A DNA stretch of 64,000 nucleotides from the NCBI GenBank assembly GCA_947498775.1, contig CANMLL010000003.1:124001-188000 (forward strand), in the 5' to 3' direction. Shown piece after piece: positions 17,263 to 26,655 of this stretch (its first letter is position 1; every line of letters starts with the position of its first letter). The position numbers were made by a program, and so were the translations under genes. The notes below the pieces were generated by a model. It saw nothing but the letters and a program-made list of their open reading frames with translations, made no database searches and was not told where the DNA came from. This stretch comes from an uncultured Aquimarina sp. (lineage in GTDB: Bacteria > Bacteroidota > Bacteroidia > Flavobacteriales > Flavobacteriaceae).

Positions 17263-18483
17263 TTACATGTTTATTATTACTTTCCAGACGCTTCTTGTTC
17301 CAAGAAACACAGTTACTAATACTATCAAAATCCCTATTGAATTTTGTGTTCGGGAATTCGTATATTTTCCTAATAGTTTTTTACTATTCATTACCCATAA
17401 AAGGAACCCGGCAATGATAGGTAATAAAAGCCCATTGGCTACTTGTGCAAATTGTATGATCTCTATGGGTTTTATACCTAACGAAGAAAAGATTACTCCA
17501 AGTAGCAATATAAACATCCATACGGCTCTAAATTTTTTACTCTTTAACCCTCCTTGCCATCCCATACACCCTTTTACTACATAAGCAGCTGCCAGCGGAG
17601 CCGTTATTGCCGAAGTAATGCCTGCCGCAAAAAGCCCTAATGAAAGCACATACTTTGCTGTGGAGCCAAAGATGGGTTCTAAACTTTTTGCCAAGTCTGC
17701 AGCACTATTTACCTCTATATCTTGAATAGCTGCACCTGCGATAATAATGGCCATAGACATTAGGCCTCCTACTACAATAGCCACAATTGTATCTTTTTTT
17801 GCCAATGGTAATTCATCTGTGGTATGCCATTTTTCTTTTACCAAAGAAGCATGAAGAAAAAGATTATAGGGAACCACGGTAGTTCCTATTAACCCAATTA
17901 TGGTAAGGAGTTTTTCTGATTCAATCCCTGGAACAAATCCTTTAAGAACTAATGATAAATCAGGTTTTGTTACTATTGCTGTTATTACAAAGGCAATACT
18001 CATAAAAAGAACCATAACAATTAAGCTACGCTCCAGTACTTTGTAATTACCCATATACAGAAGTACAAAAGCACAAAACCCAATAACAAGACTTAAATAA
18101 TTGATTGTTATACTTCCGAAAACAATATTAGGAGCATCGATAATAGTTGACAATCCTAATACTCCACCGCTTATATTACCAGCTTCGTAGGCAGCATTAC
18201 CGATAAAAATTGCGGCTATAACAATCCCAATAAGGATTGATCTTATTATTTTATTATCAAATTGAGATTTGAGTACCTCGCTCAGTCCCTTTTGAGTTAC
18301 CACACCCAAACGTGCTGCCATTTCCTGTAGTACGATGCAGGCGATAATAGACAACACCAATGCCCATAATAAGGTATAACCAAACTTAACCCCTGCCAAA
18401 GTACACACGGTAACCGTGCCAGGCCCTATAAATGCTGCAGTGACTAGTGTCCCGGGGCCAATATTAGAAAACCACTTTTTCAT
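17263..18483 (-). CDS. Nramp-related membrane transporter lacking canonical metal ligands
   Basis: A 406-residue protein with about 11 membrane helices and the Nramp (LeuT-type) layout. In helix 1 the usual DPGN metal-binding motif is replaced by GPGT (AAFIGPGTVTVCTLAG), and in helix 6 the MPH motif becomes VPY (TTVVPYNLFLHAS). Loss of the Asp, Asn and Met ligands argues against transport of Mn2+ or Fe2+. The gene is the first of the pxp operon. B. subtilis has a similar pair, with an Nramp-like gene (ycsG) beside ycsF. Uptake of 5-oxoproline or a related acid is a reasonable inference, not a demonstrated function. Confidence 0.85.
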   Translation of the reverse strand: MKKWFSNIGPGTLVTAAFIGPGTVTVCTLAGVKFGYTLLWALVLSIIACIVLQEMAARLGVVTQKGLSEVLKSQFDNKIIRSILIGIVIAAIFIGNAAYEAGNISGGVLGLSTIIDAPNIVFGSITINYLSLVIGFCAFVLLYMGNYKVLERSLIVMVLFMSIAFVITAIVTKPDLSLVLKGFVPGIESEKLLTIIGLIGTTVVPYNLFLHASLVKEKWHTTDELPLAKKDTIVAIVVGGLMSMAIIIAGAAIQDIEVNSAADLAKSLEPIFGSTAKYVLSLGLFAAGITSAITAPLAAAYVVKGCMGWQGGLKSKKFRAVWMFILLLGVIFSSLGIKPIEIIQFAQVANGLLLPIIAGFLLWVMNSKKLLGKYTNSRTQNSIGILIVLVTVFLGTRSVWKVIINM

Positions 18484-18575
18484 GAGAATACTTGTGTAGT
18501 ACTAAAAATATTGATTTCCTAAAGGATAGTCTACGGATTGTTGATAAGAATGGTAAATAGTTTATAAATTATCAC

Positions 18576-18631
18576 CCCAACCACCCATCTCGATCCAGGT
18601 TTCTATACTGTATCGCTTCAGATATATGATC
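18576..18631. repeat. Duplicated 3' end of comM, distal copy
   Basis: These 56 bases match 20837-20892, the 3' end of comM, with a single mismatch and in the same orientation. Read on the minus strand they would encode the last ComM residues (AIQYRNLDRDGWLG) and then TGA in place of TAG. The copy begins exactly where the 669-codon gene ends: the two overlap by two bases. It marks the far end of a 2.2-kb segment that looks inserted or recombined at comM. Confidence 0.85.
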
Positions 18632-20639
18632 ATAGTTGACGTTTACAGTAACCTCTTATGACTGACTTTCTCCAAAATTCAGAACTATTCATAATATAAA
18701 TCAAAAACTTCTTTTGACTTGACCAATTGGATATATGATACTCTAAACCAGATGAATCAGCATTTCTATTAAGATAATTATTGTATTGATCGTTTATGAA
18801 TAATCGTTTGTATTCCTCAGAATACAAAATATCACTAACAAATTGTACTCTTAAATCCCTGGAATTTAAATAAATATCTCGAATCAAAGATTCATTTATC
18901 AATTCATTTTGAAAGGGATTTCTTTTTAAAAGCTTATTGTAAACATGATAGACAAAATTATTTGTTGGATGGCTATTATAATAATTAGCACTTTGTGCCT
19001 TATCAAAAAAACTCTCTGATGATGCCATAGATGCAATCAACCATTCTCTTGAAAGTCCATCTTGCAAACGAGATAAATAATATGCTTTTCCAGAAGCATC
19101 ACTAGACCTATCCAATAGCAATTTATATGTAAGTTCAATAAAATTACCTGAGTCTAAATCCATAACTGCGTTTAGAAAATCCGGAATTGAAAGCCCTTCT
19201 ATAAGTCTAGAAGACCAATAATCTATCCCGCTATTTCCTACTAAATTTCTACGATCCCCTCTATACAAAGTATAGTAAGAATATACAAAATCATGATATC
19301 CATAGTTTAATTCTTCAATAGAGTATCTGTAGGTATTAAAAGCCGGCTTTAACTCATAATCAAGTCTAGGGTTAGTTATTAATCCAAAATTATCTTCATT
19401 TGGGTCATGATTATTGCTACCATCTAGTAATTCATAAACGATATAAGCCTTAATATTTGACAGTTGATACATATTTTCCATAGAAGACCTAATATCATTA
19501 GCTTGATCTTCAAAATTTCCATTTACCCCACTCCCACGCGTTCTGTTTACTTCAGTTATCCACAAAGGCTTTCCTGAACCTATAATATTGAGTTCCTCAT
19601 ATACATTACTTCCAGTTTCAATTCCATGTATATCATTATTCTGCGAAGTATTTGTTATTTCTCCAAATGAAGAATACCAGTTCCAACCTATAATATCATA
19701 ATCAACATTCATCAGGTTTAAAAATTTAAAGTACCCAAAATGAGCCCTTGTATCGTTAACTATACATTTAGCATCACTATCAATAAGTTTTATTCCATCT
19801 ATCATACCTTTTGTAAAAGCCGAACCTGCAACAGTTTTCTTGGCATGTTCTTCTGTTTCAAAAAAATCTGCTATTTTACCTCCACTACCTACTTTATCAT
19901 AAAAGTATATATCATTCTTTATTCCTTCCGTGTTATTAGGATGTCCTATTCTGCTAATTACTTTAAAAGCATTTTCATTCCCAACATTATAATACTTCAA
20001 ACTTTCACCTCTTTTAATAGCAAAGTTTTTCCCAGTTTCGAAAGCCCAATTATAATTTTCATTCCAAACCCTAGTTTGTTCGATCATATTTATAACATCC
20101 ATAGAAGGTAAAACATATATTAAATTCTTAAGGTTTTCATATTGAAAATTATCATCAGTGAAATTTAATAATTGATTATGCTGACTTGTGTAAAGCATAG
20201 GAAGCAACTGAATATCATTTGATGCCAATACATTTAATAGCATATCCAAATCTTCATCTTTTTCATTAGAATTCAAATCTCCACTTCTAACTACATGAAT
20301 ATCATTCCTGTATATTTTAGCTCCCAATTTTTTTAGATGCGCTACTGTTTCCTCATAAGAAACATCACCATAATATGGATTATCATAATTTGAACCATCT
20401 CTTCTAATTGAATGTCCATTTACTCCCCATATCAAATCTTCTCTTACCTCAACCTTGAATGAAGGTTTATTATAATTATATTTCTCCGTTAACTCATCAC
20501 ATTCATTGATTCCAGAAACCATGGTGTTTTTCAACTTTGGTATGGTTTCTTTATTTATATTCGTGAAATCCTCGTCGTCTTGACATGAGAAAAACAAAAA
20601 GATTAATGAAATAGAAATTATGCGAATTGATTTTTTCAT
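18630..20639 (-). CDS. Lipoprotein with GH clan A-like TIM barrel and DUF4214 repeats
   Basis: A 669-residue surface-type protein. The N-terminus is a lipoprotein signal (LIFLFFSCQDDEDF). Residues about 60-430 look like a clan GH-A glycosidase barrel: IWGVNGHSIRRDG, the possible acid/base Glu in YYNVGNENAFK, and the possible nucleophile Glu in LWITEVNRTRG. Residues about 450-660 carry three or four DUF4214-like units (for example YYTLYRGDRRNLVGNSGIDYW and YNNYLNRNADSSGLEYH), often linked with export or surface binding. The stop codon falls exactly at the duplicated comM end, so the true C-terminus may have been cut. The substrate is unknown. Confidence 0.7.
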   Translation of the reverse strand: MKKSIRIISISLIFLFFSCQDDEDFTNINKETIPKLKNTMVSGINECDELTEKYNYNKPSFKVEVREDLIWGVNGHSIRRDGSNYDNPYYGDVSYEETVAHLKKLGAKIYRNDIHVVRSGDLNSNEKDEDLDMLLNVLASNDIQLLPMLYTSQHNQLLNFTDDNFQYENLKNLIYVLPSMDVINMIEQTRVWNENYNWAFETGKNFAIKRGESLKYYNVGNENAFKVISRIGHPNNTEGIKNDIYFYDKVGSGGKIADFFETEEHAKKTVAGSAFTKGMIDGIKLIDSDAKCIVNDTRAHFGYFKFLNLMNVDYDIIGWNWYSSFGEITNTSQNNDIHGIETGSNVYEELNIIGSGKPLWITEVNRTRGSGVNGNFEDQANDIRSSMENMYQLSNIKAYIVYELLDGSNNHDPNEDNFGLITNPRLDYELKPAFNTYRYSIEELNYGYHDFVYSYYTLYRGDRRNLVGNSGIDYWSSRLIEGLSIPDFLNAVMDLDSGNFIELTYKLLLDRSSDASGKAYYLSRLQDGLSREWLIASMASSESFFDKAQSANYYNSHPTNNFVYHVYNKLLKRNPFQNELINESLIRDIYLNSRDLRVQFVSDILYSEEYKRLFINDQYNNYLNRNADSSGLEYHISNWSSQKKFLIYIMNSSEFWRKSVIRGYCKRQL

Positions 20640-20832
20640 AATAAGTTATAAATTTTTAATTGTTTTTTAAATTTTAGTATTATTAACATTTCTTAAGGAA
20701 ATCTATTGTTAAAAACATTTATTAATGCCTATTTAGATTACAAATATTGTTTCATTAGACTTTAGCTTTATTCATATGAGATTATGGTGTTTAATTTTAA
20801 CTTAAGATAATCAAATCCTAAAATTTGCTGAC

Positions 20833-22371
20833 CTATCCCAACCACCCATCTCGATCCAGGCTTCTATACTGTATCGCTTCAGATATATGATCTCCTGTGA
20901 TATTTTCTGAATTTTCAAGATCTGCGATGGTTCTTGATACTTTCAAAATACGATCATAGGCTCTGGCAGAAAGATTAAGCCGCTCCATTGCGGTTTTTAA
21001 TAATTCTTTTGAGCCTTTGTCCAATTCGCAAAACTCCCGAATTTGCTTTACTCCCATCTGAGCATTGTAGTGTATGTTTAATAGTGATGAGAACCGTTGG
21101 GTTTGTATATCTCTTGCAACTATGACACGTTTTCTAATCTCGACACTTGATTCACCTCTTCTTTCTTCGCTTAATTTATCAAAAGGAACCGGAGTGACCT
21201 CTACATGAATATCAATTCTATCAAGTAACGGACCCGAAATTTTGCTAAGATAACGTTGCATCTCTGCAGGTGATGAAGTAACCGGAGCTTCCGGGTCATT
21301 AAAATATCCTCCGGGGCTAGGATTCATGCTAGCAACCAGCATAAAACTAGATGGATAGGTAACTGTAAACTTTGCTCTCGAAATAGTCACCTCTCTATCC
21401 TCTAGCGGTTGGCGCATAACTTCTAAAACTTCGCGTTTAAATTCTGGCAATTCATCAAGAAACAACACTCCATTATGAGACAGGGAAATTTCACCTGGTT
21501 GCGGATAACTTCCTCCACCAACTAAAGCTACATTTGATATCGTATGATGAGGACTCCTGAATGGGCGTTGCGCCATAAGCCCGGAATTCTCTTTAACGCG
21601 TCCCACAACACTATGGATTTTGGTTGTTTCAAGAGCTTCTTGCAATGACATTGGTGGTAAAATACTAGGTAGCCTTTTACTCAACATTGTTTTTCCGCTA
21701 CCGGGAGGGCCTACCAAAATTATATTGTGCCCTCCTGCTGCAGCGATCTCCATACACCGTTTTATACTTTCTTGACCTTTGACATCTGCAAAATCAAACT
21801 CTGGATTGTCTAATGCAGCATAAAACTCTTCTCTGGTATCTACTACCGTTTTTACTAATTCACCATTCCCATCAAAATAATCTATGACTTCTTTGATGTT
21901 ATCTACACCATATACTTCAAGATTGTCCACAATGGCTGCCTCTTTTGCATTTTGTTTTGGGAGAATAAAACCTTTATATCCTTCTTCACGGGCTTTGATT
22001 GCAATTGGTAATGCCCCTTTTATGGGCTGAAGACTTCCGTCAAGAGATAATTCTCCCATAATAAGATATTCAGAAATATGATCTCCTTTTATTTGTGAAC
22101 TGGCCGCCAAGATCCCAAGTGCCAGTGTAAGATCATATGCCGAGCCTTCTTTGCGTAAATCGGCAGGGGCCATATTGATCGTAATTTTCTTTCCGGGTAG
22201 TTTGTATCCATTATTTTGTAAAGCAGCAGCAATTCGATAGCTGCTCTCTTTGATTGCATTATCCGGCAATCCTACGAGATGATACCCTATCCCCTTTGCT
22301 ATATTCACTTCTACAATTATAGTGGTTGCTTCAACACCAAAAACCGCACTCCCAAAAACTTTAATTAACAT
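20833..22371 (-). CDS. comM: YifB/ComM-type Mg-chelatase-like AAA+ ATPase
   Basis: A 512-residue protein of the ComM family, a helicase-like AAA+ ATPase that aids branch migration during natural transformation. The start at 22371 gives the typical MLIKVFGSAVFGVEA; the frame is open upstream only to a TTG. It has an N-terminal Lon-like fold (GYHLVGLPDNAIKES), Walker A VGPPGSGKTMLSKRLP, Walker B GVLFLDELPEF, and a C-terminal Mg-chelatase domain. The last 56 bases are repeated 2.2 kb downstream, evidence of a recombination event at its 3' end that kept the gene intact. Confidence 0.93.
   Translation of the reverse strand: MLIKVFGSAVFGVEATTIIVEVNIAKGIGYHLVGLPDNAIKESSYRIAAALQNNGYKLPGKKITINMAPADLRKEGSAYDLTLALGILAASSQIKGDHISEYLIMGELSLDGSLQPIKGALPIAIKAREEGYKGFILPKQNAKEAAIVDNLEVYGVDNIKEVIDYFDGNGELVKTVVDTREEFYAALDNPEFDFADVKGQESIKRCMEIAAAGGHNIILVGPPGSGKTMLSKRLPSILPPMSLQEALETTKIHSVVGRVKENSGLMAQRPFRSPHHTISNVALVGGGSYPQPGEISLSHNGVLFLDELPEFKREVLEVMRQPLEDREVTISRAKFTVTYPSSFMLVASMNPSPGGYFNDPEAPVTSSPAEMQRYLSKISGPLLDRIDIHVEVTPVPFDKLSEERRGESSVEIRKRVIVARDIQTQRFSSLLNIHYNAQMGVKQIREFCELDKGSKELLKTAMERLNLSARAYDRILKVSRTIADLENSENITGDHISEAIQYRSLDRDGWLG
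20837..20892. repeat. Duplicated 3' end of comM, gene-proximal copy
   Basis: This is the functional 3' end of comM, 55/56 identical to 18576-18631 and in direct orientation. Together the two copies flank 18632-20836, which carries only the GH/DUF4214 lipoprotein gene and its 5' region (20640-20832). That arrangement resembles direct repeats left by integration at a gene end. Confidence 0.85.
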
Positions 22372-22476
22372 CTTAAAAATTTTATATAAGTGCAAAAATA
22401 ATGCTCTTGAGTTTCATTTTTTGATACTCAGTTTTTATTTATATATCGTATAAAAATTTGAAGAATATAACTTGTG

Positions 22477-24240
22477 CTATTCAACTACTATTGTTTCTTT
22501 AATGGAAATAGGTTTCCCTTGGTTGGTAAACCCCTCTATTGAAATTTCATAATCTCCTGTATTATCAGAAGTAAAAAAGTCAATAGTACTTACATCATTA
22601 GTTAATTTAAAATTAGGTTTCCAGAGTAATTGATGTCTATAATCTGGTATGTGATCTGCTTTATCTTTAGCTATTCTATCGTACCTCTCCTGGTAGTATT
22701 TTTTTACGGGTAATGGCTTTGGTAATTGTAACGAATATAGGCCATTGGCTTTTATAGATTCGTGATAATCACCTTCTATAGTTTCTATATCGATTACCCC
22801 TTGAAACATTTGCGAATTCAGAAAATATAGATCTCTTATTAACTTTATTCTTTTAATCTTGTTAGCGTTATAATTTATGATACTACTATGATCTTGAATT
22901 ATCACACCATCAATGATCACTAAAGGAAGAAAAACAAAATCGGCGGTAGTATAATCATACCCTCTTACTTGAAAAACATATTCTTCTTCTCCAATTTTTT
23001 TAATCCATGCATTATTCACAATCTCTACCAATGTTTCTCTAATAGTGGGGAACCGGGTATAATCGTCAAGATCATAAACCTGAGCCATATCCCCATAAAA
23101 CCGCGTTTTTTCCTGAAGAACTTTTAATGTATCTGGTTTTACCGAAAAGTATCCATTTCGTATTTGATTGTATACACTGCGCTCTAGAATTGCTGGTTTC
23201 ATTTCTGTTGTTAATCGAAACTTATAAAATGAAAGTGTTTTATAATCTGGTGACTTAGCATCTAACAATTCAACCATGTATTTATCCTGATTGCCAAGAA
23301 CTTGTACTAATACATTTGACTCATTATGTTCTTTATCAACATTAAAATAGAATACTCCTTCTTCATTTGCGGCAGCAATCTGTAGCTCATAATTTTCGCC
23401 TGGTATCGAGACAGCTATTTTCTTATTCGCCACTAATACCTTTGGTTCAGTTGATGTTATTTTACCAGAGACAAGCTCTCCCCTAAGTTCTGGTGGTATG
23501 ACTTCAGAAGCATATTTATCTTTTTTAGAGGTATATAGTGAAGTATATGTTTTGGAGGTATATTTAACAGGAACTCTGAAAGTATCCTTTTTCTTTACAG
23601 ATACTGAATAGTTACCCTGTCCTGCATTCCCTTTTATGCTCCTTATAGTTAATTGAACCTCTTCTCTTTTAGAAAATACTTTTTTGTTTAAAAGAAGTTG
23701 TAAATCTCCTATATTATCTTGACTTGTATATTCACTTTGGTTCTGTGTTTGTTGATCATCCTCTGAAGTAATAAGAATCGATTTTTGATCACCCAGATAC
23801 GGATTTATAATGCTAATATCTCCTTGGAAAAAATTATTCTCTAGTTTATTATTCATCCATTGCGTATAGCCAATCAGTTTATAATTTCCAGAAGGTACAG
23901 CAACAGGAAGAAAAAAATCCCCTTGACCAATCCCTTTATCAAGTTTAATTTTATGTTTAAAAACAGACCTAAGATCTTCACTTATAAGCTCTACATACGC
24001 CACTTTACTAAAATCACTTAATCTATCCGTTTTTGAACTTATACAATATACTTTGTAATACAAATATTCTCCTGTATATAATAATGAGGTATTAAAATGA
24101 ATAAACACTTTCTCTTGCGGTATGTTTTTGTAATCAATAGATAATGGCGTGTCAACAAACGGAGTTTGAGATATGACCAAACTTGGTTGAATTAAAAAAA
24201 CCACAATGACAATAAGTACTACAAAGGTCTTTCTACACAT
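22477..24240 (-). CDS. Secreted MG2/plug-like protein of a TonB receptor operon
   Basis: A 587-residue exported protein (signal peptide MCRKTFVVLIVIVVFLIQPSLVISQ). Residues about 40-150 resemble an alpha-2-macroglobulin MG2-type beta domain (QEKVFIHFNTSLLYTGEYLYYKVY ends near residue 65). Around residues 400-500 a TonB-plug-like segment appears (LVIIDGVIIQDHSSI, then FQGVIDIET). It is the last gene of an operon with a TonB receptor and two DUF4249 lipoproteins, spaced 10 bases from the previous gene. Similar proteins accompany SusC-like receptors. A role in outer-membrane uptake is inferred; the substrate is not known. Confidence 0.7.
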   Translation of the reverse strand: MCRKTFVVLIVIVVFLIQPSLVISQTPFVDTPLSIDYKNIPQEKVFIHFNTSLLYTGEYLYYKVYCISSKTDRLSDFSKVAYVELISEDLRSVFKHKIKLDKGIGQGDFFLPVAVPSGNYKLIGYTQWMNNKLENNFFQGDISIINPYLGDQKSILITSEDDQQTQNQSEYTSQDNIGDLQLLLNKKVFSKREEVQLTIRSIKGNAGQGNYSVSVKKKDTFRVPVKYTSKTYTSLYTSKKDKYASEVIPPELRGELVSGKITSTEPKVLVANKKIAVSIPGENYELQIAAANEEGVFYFNVDKEHNESNVLVQVLGNQDKYMVELLDAKSPDYKTLSFYKFRLTTEMKPAILERSVYNQIRNGYFSVKPDTLKVLQEKTRFYGDMAQVYDLDDYTRFPTIRETLVEIVNNAWIKKIGEEEYVFQVRGYDYTTADFVFLPLVIIDGVIIQDHSSIINYNANKIKRIKLIRDLYFLNSQMFQGVIDIETIEGDYHESIKANGLYSLQLPKPLPVKKYYQERYDRIAKDKADHIPDYRHQLLWKPNFKLTNDVSTIDFFTSDNTGDYEISIEGFTNQGKPISIKETIVVE

Positions 24241-24250
24241 ACTATTATTA

Positions 24251-25420
24251 TTAATTTTCCCAAAAATCAGGAATTTCTGTTTTACCTATTTCAGTGCAAT
24301 CTCCACAAGCTTTTCTAACCATAAAATATGGACCAACGCTATCATTATTCATTCCTGTTAACCCAGCTAGTACTAACCCATTTTCTACAGCAGAAATTAA
24401 TGGAAAAGGCAAGGTTCTAATGGTTGGTGTTACCAAAGAACATGTTTCGAAGTACGGTGGCAAATCTTCAACTACGAAATAATCTCTGTAATTGAAAAAA
24501 ATTCTTTTCGATGATACCGAAGTAACCTGAAAAAAACCTACAACATTCTGATCAGTACTCTCTATCTCCTTAATATTTCCTGCAATAAATCCTGGTTGAA
24601 TTTGAGAAAATAGTGTTTCTGAATTCGAAAATTCTAATAAAGTTTCGTAAAACTCATGGGCTTCTCTTGATTGTATAAATTGATGCACAAGAATAGTATA
24701 TCTATCACTAATGATATAATTATCGATACCTACAAACCGAACTAAGAATTTTAAAACTTTATTTTCTTCAAAATCATCTGTTTTAGTGATAATAATTTTC
24801 TCAGAAAGATCAGTTTTATAACACACTCTTTTTTCTAATGATCTTTCAACAAAGTCAACTTCTAAAGGGTTTTCTTCAATTATAACTATGTCTCTTGGAT
24901 ACCAAAACGGTGCAAAAAATCTATACGTTTCTTCATACTCATAGCGATAAAATTGGGCATTCCCTGTAGTATCAAAACTATCAACAAAAATTCCAATACC
25001 CTCTAAACCATCGTCGTTAGTCATACGCTCTGCATATACATTGTCTATTGTGGCTTTTTGTGGTAGCACCACCGGATCAGAACTATACGATTTACCATCG
25101 TCTGTTTTTACACTTAAGGTATATTTTCGATTAGCTAGAGCCTGAAATGGAATCTTTGAAATATATCGCCCTGATTCTGTTTCTTCAAAAAAGTATTCGT
25201 TTTGAAAATCGTCAAACACTTTCACCTCAGCATTATTCTCAACAAAACCATTATCTTCTTCGAAACGAAAAGTCCTTGACAAACGAATTTCTTGTTGTTT
25301 TAACTCATCAGTAATATTACCCTCTATCACAAGAAGGCTTTCAAAAACCTCTGTTTTTGGCACAAACTCCTCTGTACATCCAAATAGTAATAAAACAAAC
25401 AAACCTAAATAAACTTTCAT
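24251..25420 (-). CDS. DUF4249 lipoprotein (second copy)
   Basis: A 389-residue lipoprotein (lipobox in LLLFGCTEEF). The mature N-terminus reads PKTEVFESLLVIEGNITDEL, the family's typical opening, and the body is beta-rich with paired Cys near the end (RKACGDCTEIG). It is clearly a paralogue of the next upstream gene; both share CTEEFVPKTE, ISDRYTILV/ISDRYSILV and SNSETLFSQIQPGFI. It lies 10 bases before the MG2/plug gene and 18 after its paralogue. DUF4249 proteins are surface-facing partners of TonB receptors; ligand unknown. Confidence 0.85.
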   Translation of the reverse strand: MKVYLGLFVLLLFGCTEEFVPKTEVFESLLVIEGNITDELKQQEIRLSRTFRFEEDNGFVENNAEVKVFDDFQNEYFFEETESGRYISKIPFQALANRKYTLSVKTDDGKSYSSDPVVLPQKATIDNVYAERMTNDDGLEGIGIFVDSFDTTGNAQFYRYEYEETYRFFAPFWYPRDIVIIEENPLEVDFVERSLEKRVCYKTDLSEKIIITKTDDFEENKVLKFLVRFVGIDNYIISDRYTILVHQFIQSREAHEFYETLLEFSNSETLFSQIQPGFIAGNIKEIESTDQNVVGFFQVTSVSSKRIFFNYRDYFVVEDLPPYFETCSLVTPTIRTLPFPLISAVENGLVLAGLTGMNNDSVGPYFMVRKACGDCTEIGKTEIPDFWEN

Positions 25421-25438
25421 ATATTATAATGTCTTTAT

Positions 25439-26635
25439 TTAATCTTCCCAAAAAGAGGGAGGCTCACTACTTGCAATCGCCGTGCAATCGCCACACGCTC
25501 TTGTGGTTAATAAATATGGGCCCCGATTAAAATTATTTTCCCCAGTCAATCCGGTAAACACATATTGTCCTGAAAATAAAGTTCGTAAAAAAGAATTTGG
25601 CCTAGGTTGAATTGGTGGAGCAATATCGAAGCAATCACCAAAATATGGGGGCAAATCTTCTGTCAAAAAAAAATCTCTATAATTAAAAAATATACGTTTT
25701 TTTGATACTGAAGTTACTTGAAAAAGTCCTAGAACATTTTCCTCAATATTTTCTGGAGATCTTATATTTCCTCTTATGAAACCGGGCTGTATTTGAGAAA
25801 ATAAAGTTTCTGAATTCGAAAACCTCAATAAGGTTTCATAAAACGTATTAGCATTTTCAGACTGAACAAATTGTTTAACCAAAATTGAATACCGATCACT
25901 AATGATATAGTTATTTACATCAATAAATCGGACTAAAAAATCGGACACACGATTCTGATCAAAGTCTTCAGTTTTTGTTATAAGAACACCCGCAGAGGTA
26001 TCTGTTTTATAACAAGTTCGTTTGTCAATCGATCTTCTTACAAAATCAACTTCTAGAGGATTTGATGAAATTATTCTTAAATCAAGAAAATTAAATTTTG
26101 GAGCATTAAACCGGTACGTCTCATCAAATTCATAGCGATAAAAAGCAGCTTGACCCAAAGGATCAAAACTATTGACAAAAATACCAATACCCATAAGACC
26201 ATCATCACTTGTAATACGTTCTGCATATAGGTTATCTATTCTTGCTTTTGGAGGTAAAATTACTGGGTCGGATGTATAAGATCTATCATCTGTAGTTGTT
26301 ATTAACAAAGAATATTCACGTTCTGGTATCGCTTGAAAAGGTTCAACAGAGTGGTATATACCAGGAGTTTCTTCTTCAAATAAATATTCGTTACTTTGAT
26401 CATCCACAACTTTGACATCAGCATTTCTCTCAGCCAAACTTGAATCCTCTTCAAAACGAAATGTTCTTGTTATAAGTACTTCTTGTCGTTTTAACTCATC
26501 TGTGATATTTGCTTCTATGACAAGAAGATTTTCAAAAGCTTCTGTTTTTGGCACAAACTCTTCTGTACAAGCATTCAATAGTATAATTAAAAATAGTGCT
26601 TGAATTAACTGGTATTTGTGACTATACTTTTTCAT
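25439..26635 (-). CDS. DUF4249 lipoprotein (first copy)
   Basis: A 398-residue lipoprotein (IILLNACTEEF) and paralogue of the downstream gene. It shares the opening PKTEAFENLLVIEANITDEL, the ITSDDGLMGIGIFVNSFD segment and the C-terminal ACGDCTAI. The most variable stretch between the two copies is near residues 340-370, just before the terminal Cys pair, which may be where their ligands differ. It follows the TonB receptor gene by 20 bases. The two genes look like a tandem duplication within one operon. Confidence 0.85.
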   Translation of the reverse strand: MKKYSHKYQLIQALFLIILLNACTEEFVPKTEAFENLLVIEANITDELKRQEVLITRTFRFEEDSSLAERNADVKVVDDQSNEYLFEEETPGIYHSVEPFQAIPEREYSLLITTTDDRSYTSDPVILPPKARIDNLYAERITSDDGLMGIGIFVNSFDPLGQAAFYRYEFDETYRFNAPKFNFLDLRIISSNPLEVDFVRRSIDKRTCYKTDTSAGVLITKTEDFDQNRVSDFLVRFIDVNNYIISDRYSILVKQFVQSENANTFYETLLRFSNSETLFSQIQPGFIRGNIRSPENIEENVLGLFQVTSVSKKRIFFNYRDFFLTEDLPPYFGDCFDIAPPIQPRPNSFLRTLFSGQYVFTGLTGENNFNRGPYLLTTRACGDCTAIASSEPPSFWED

Positions 26636-26655
26636 TTACGCATATATTACAACAG

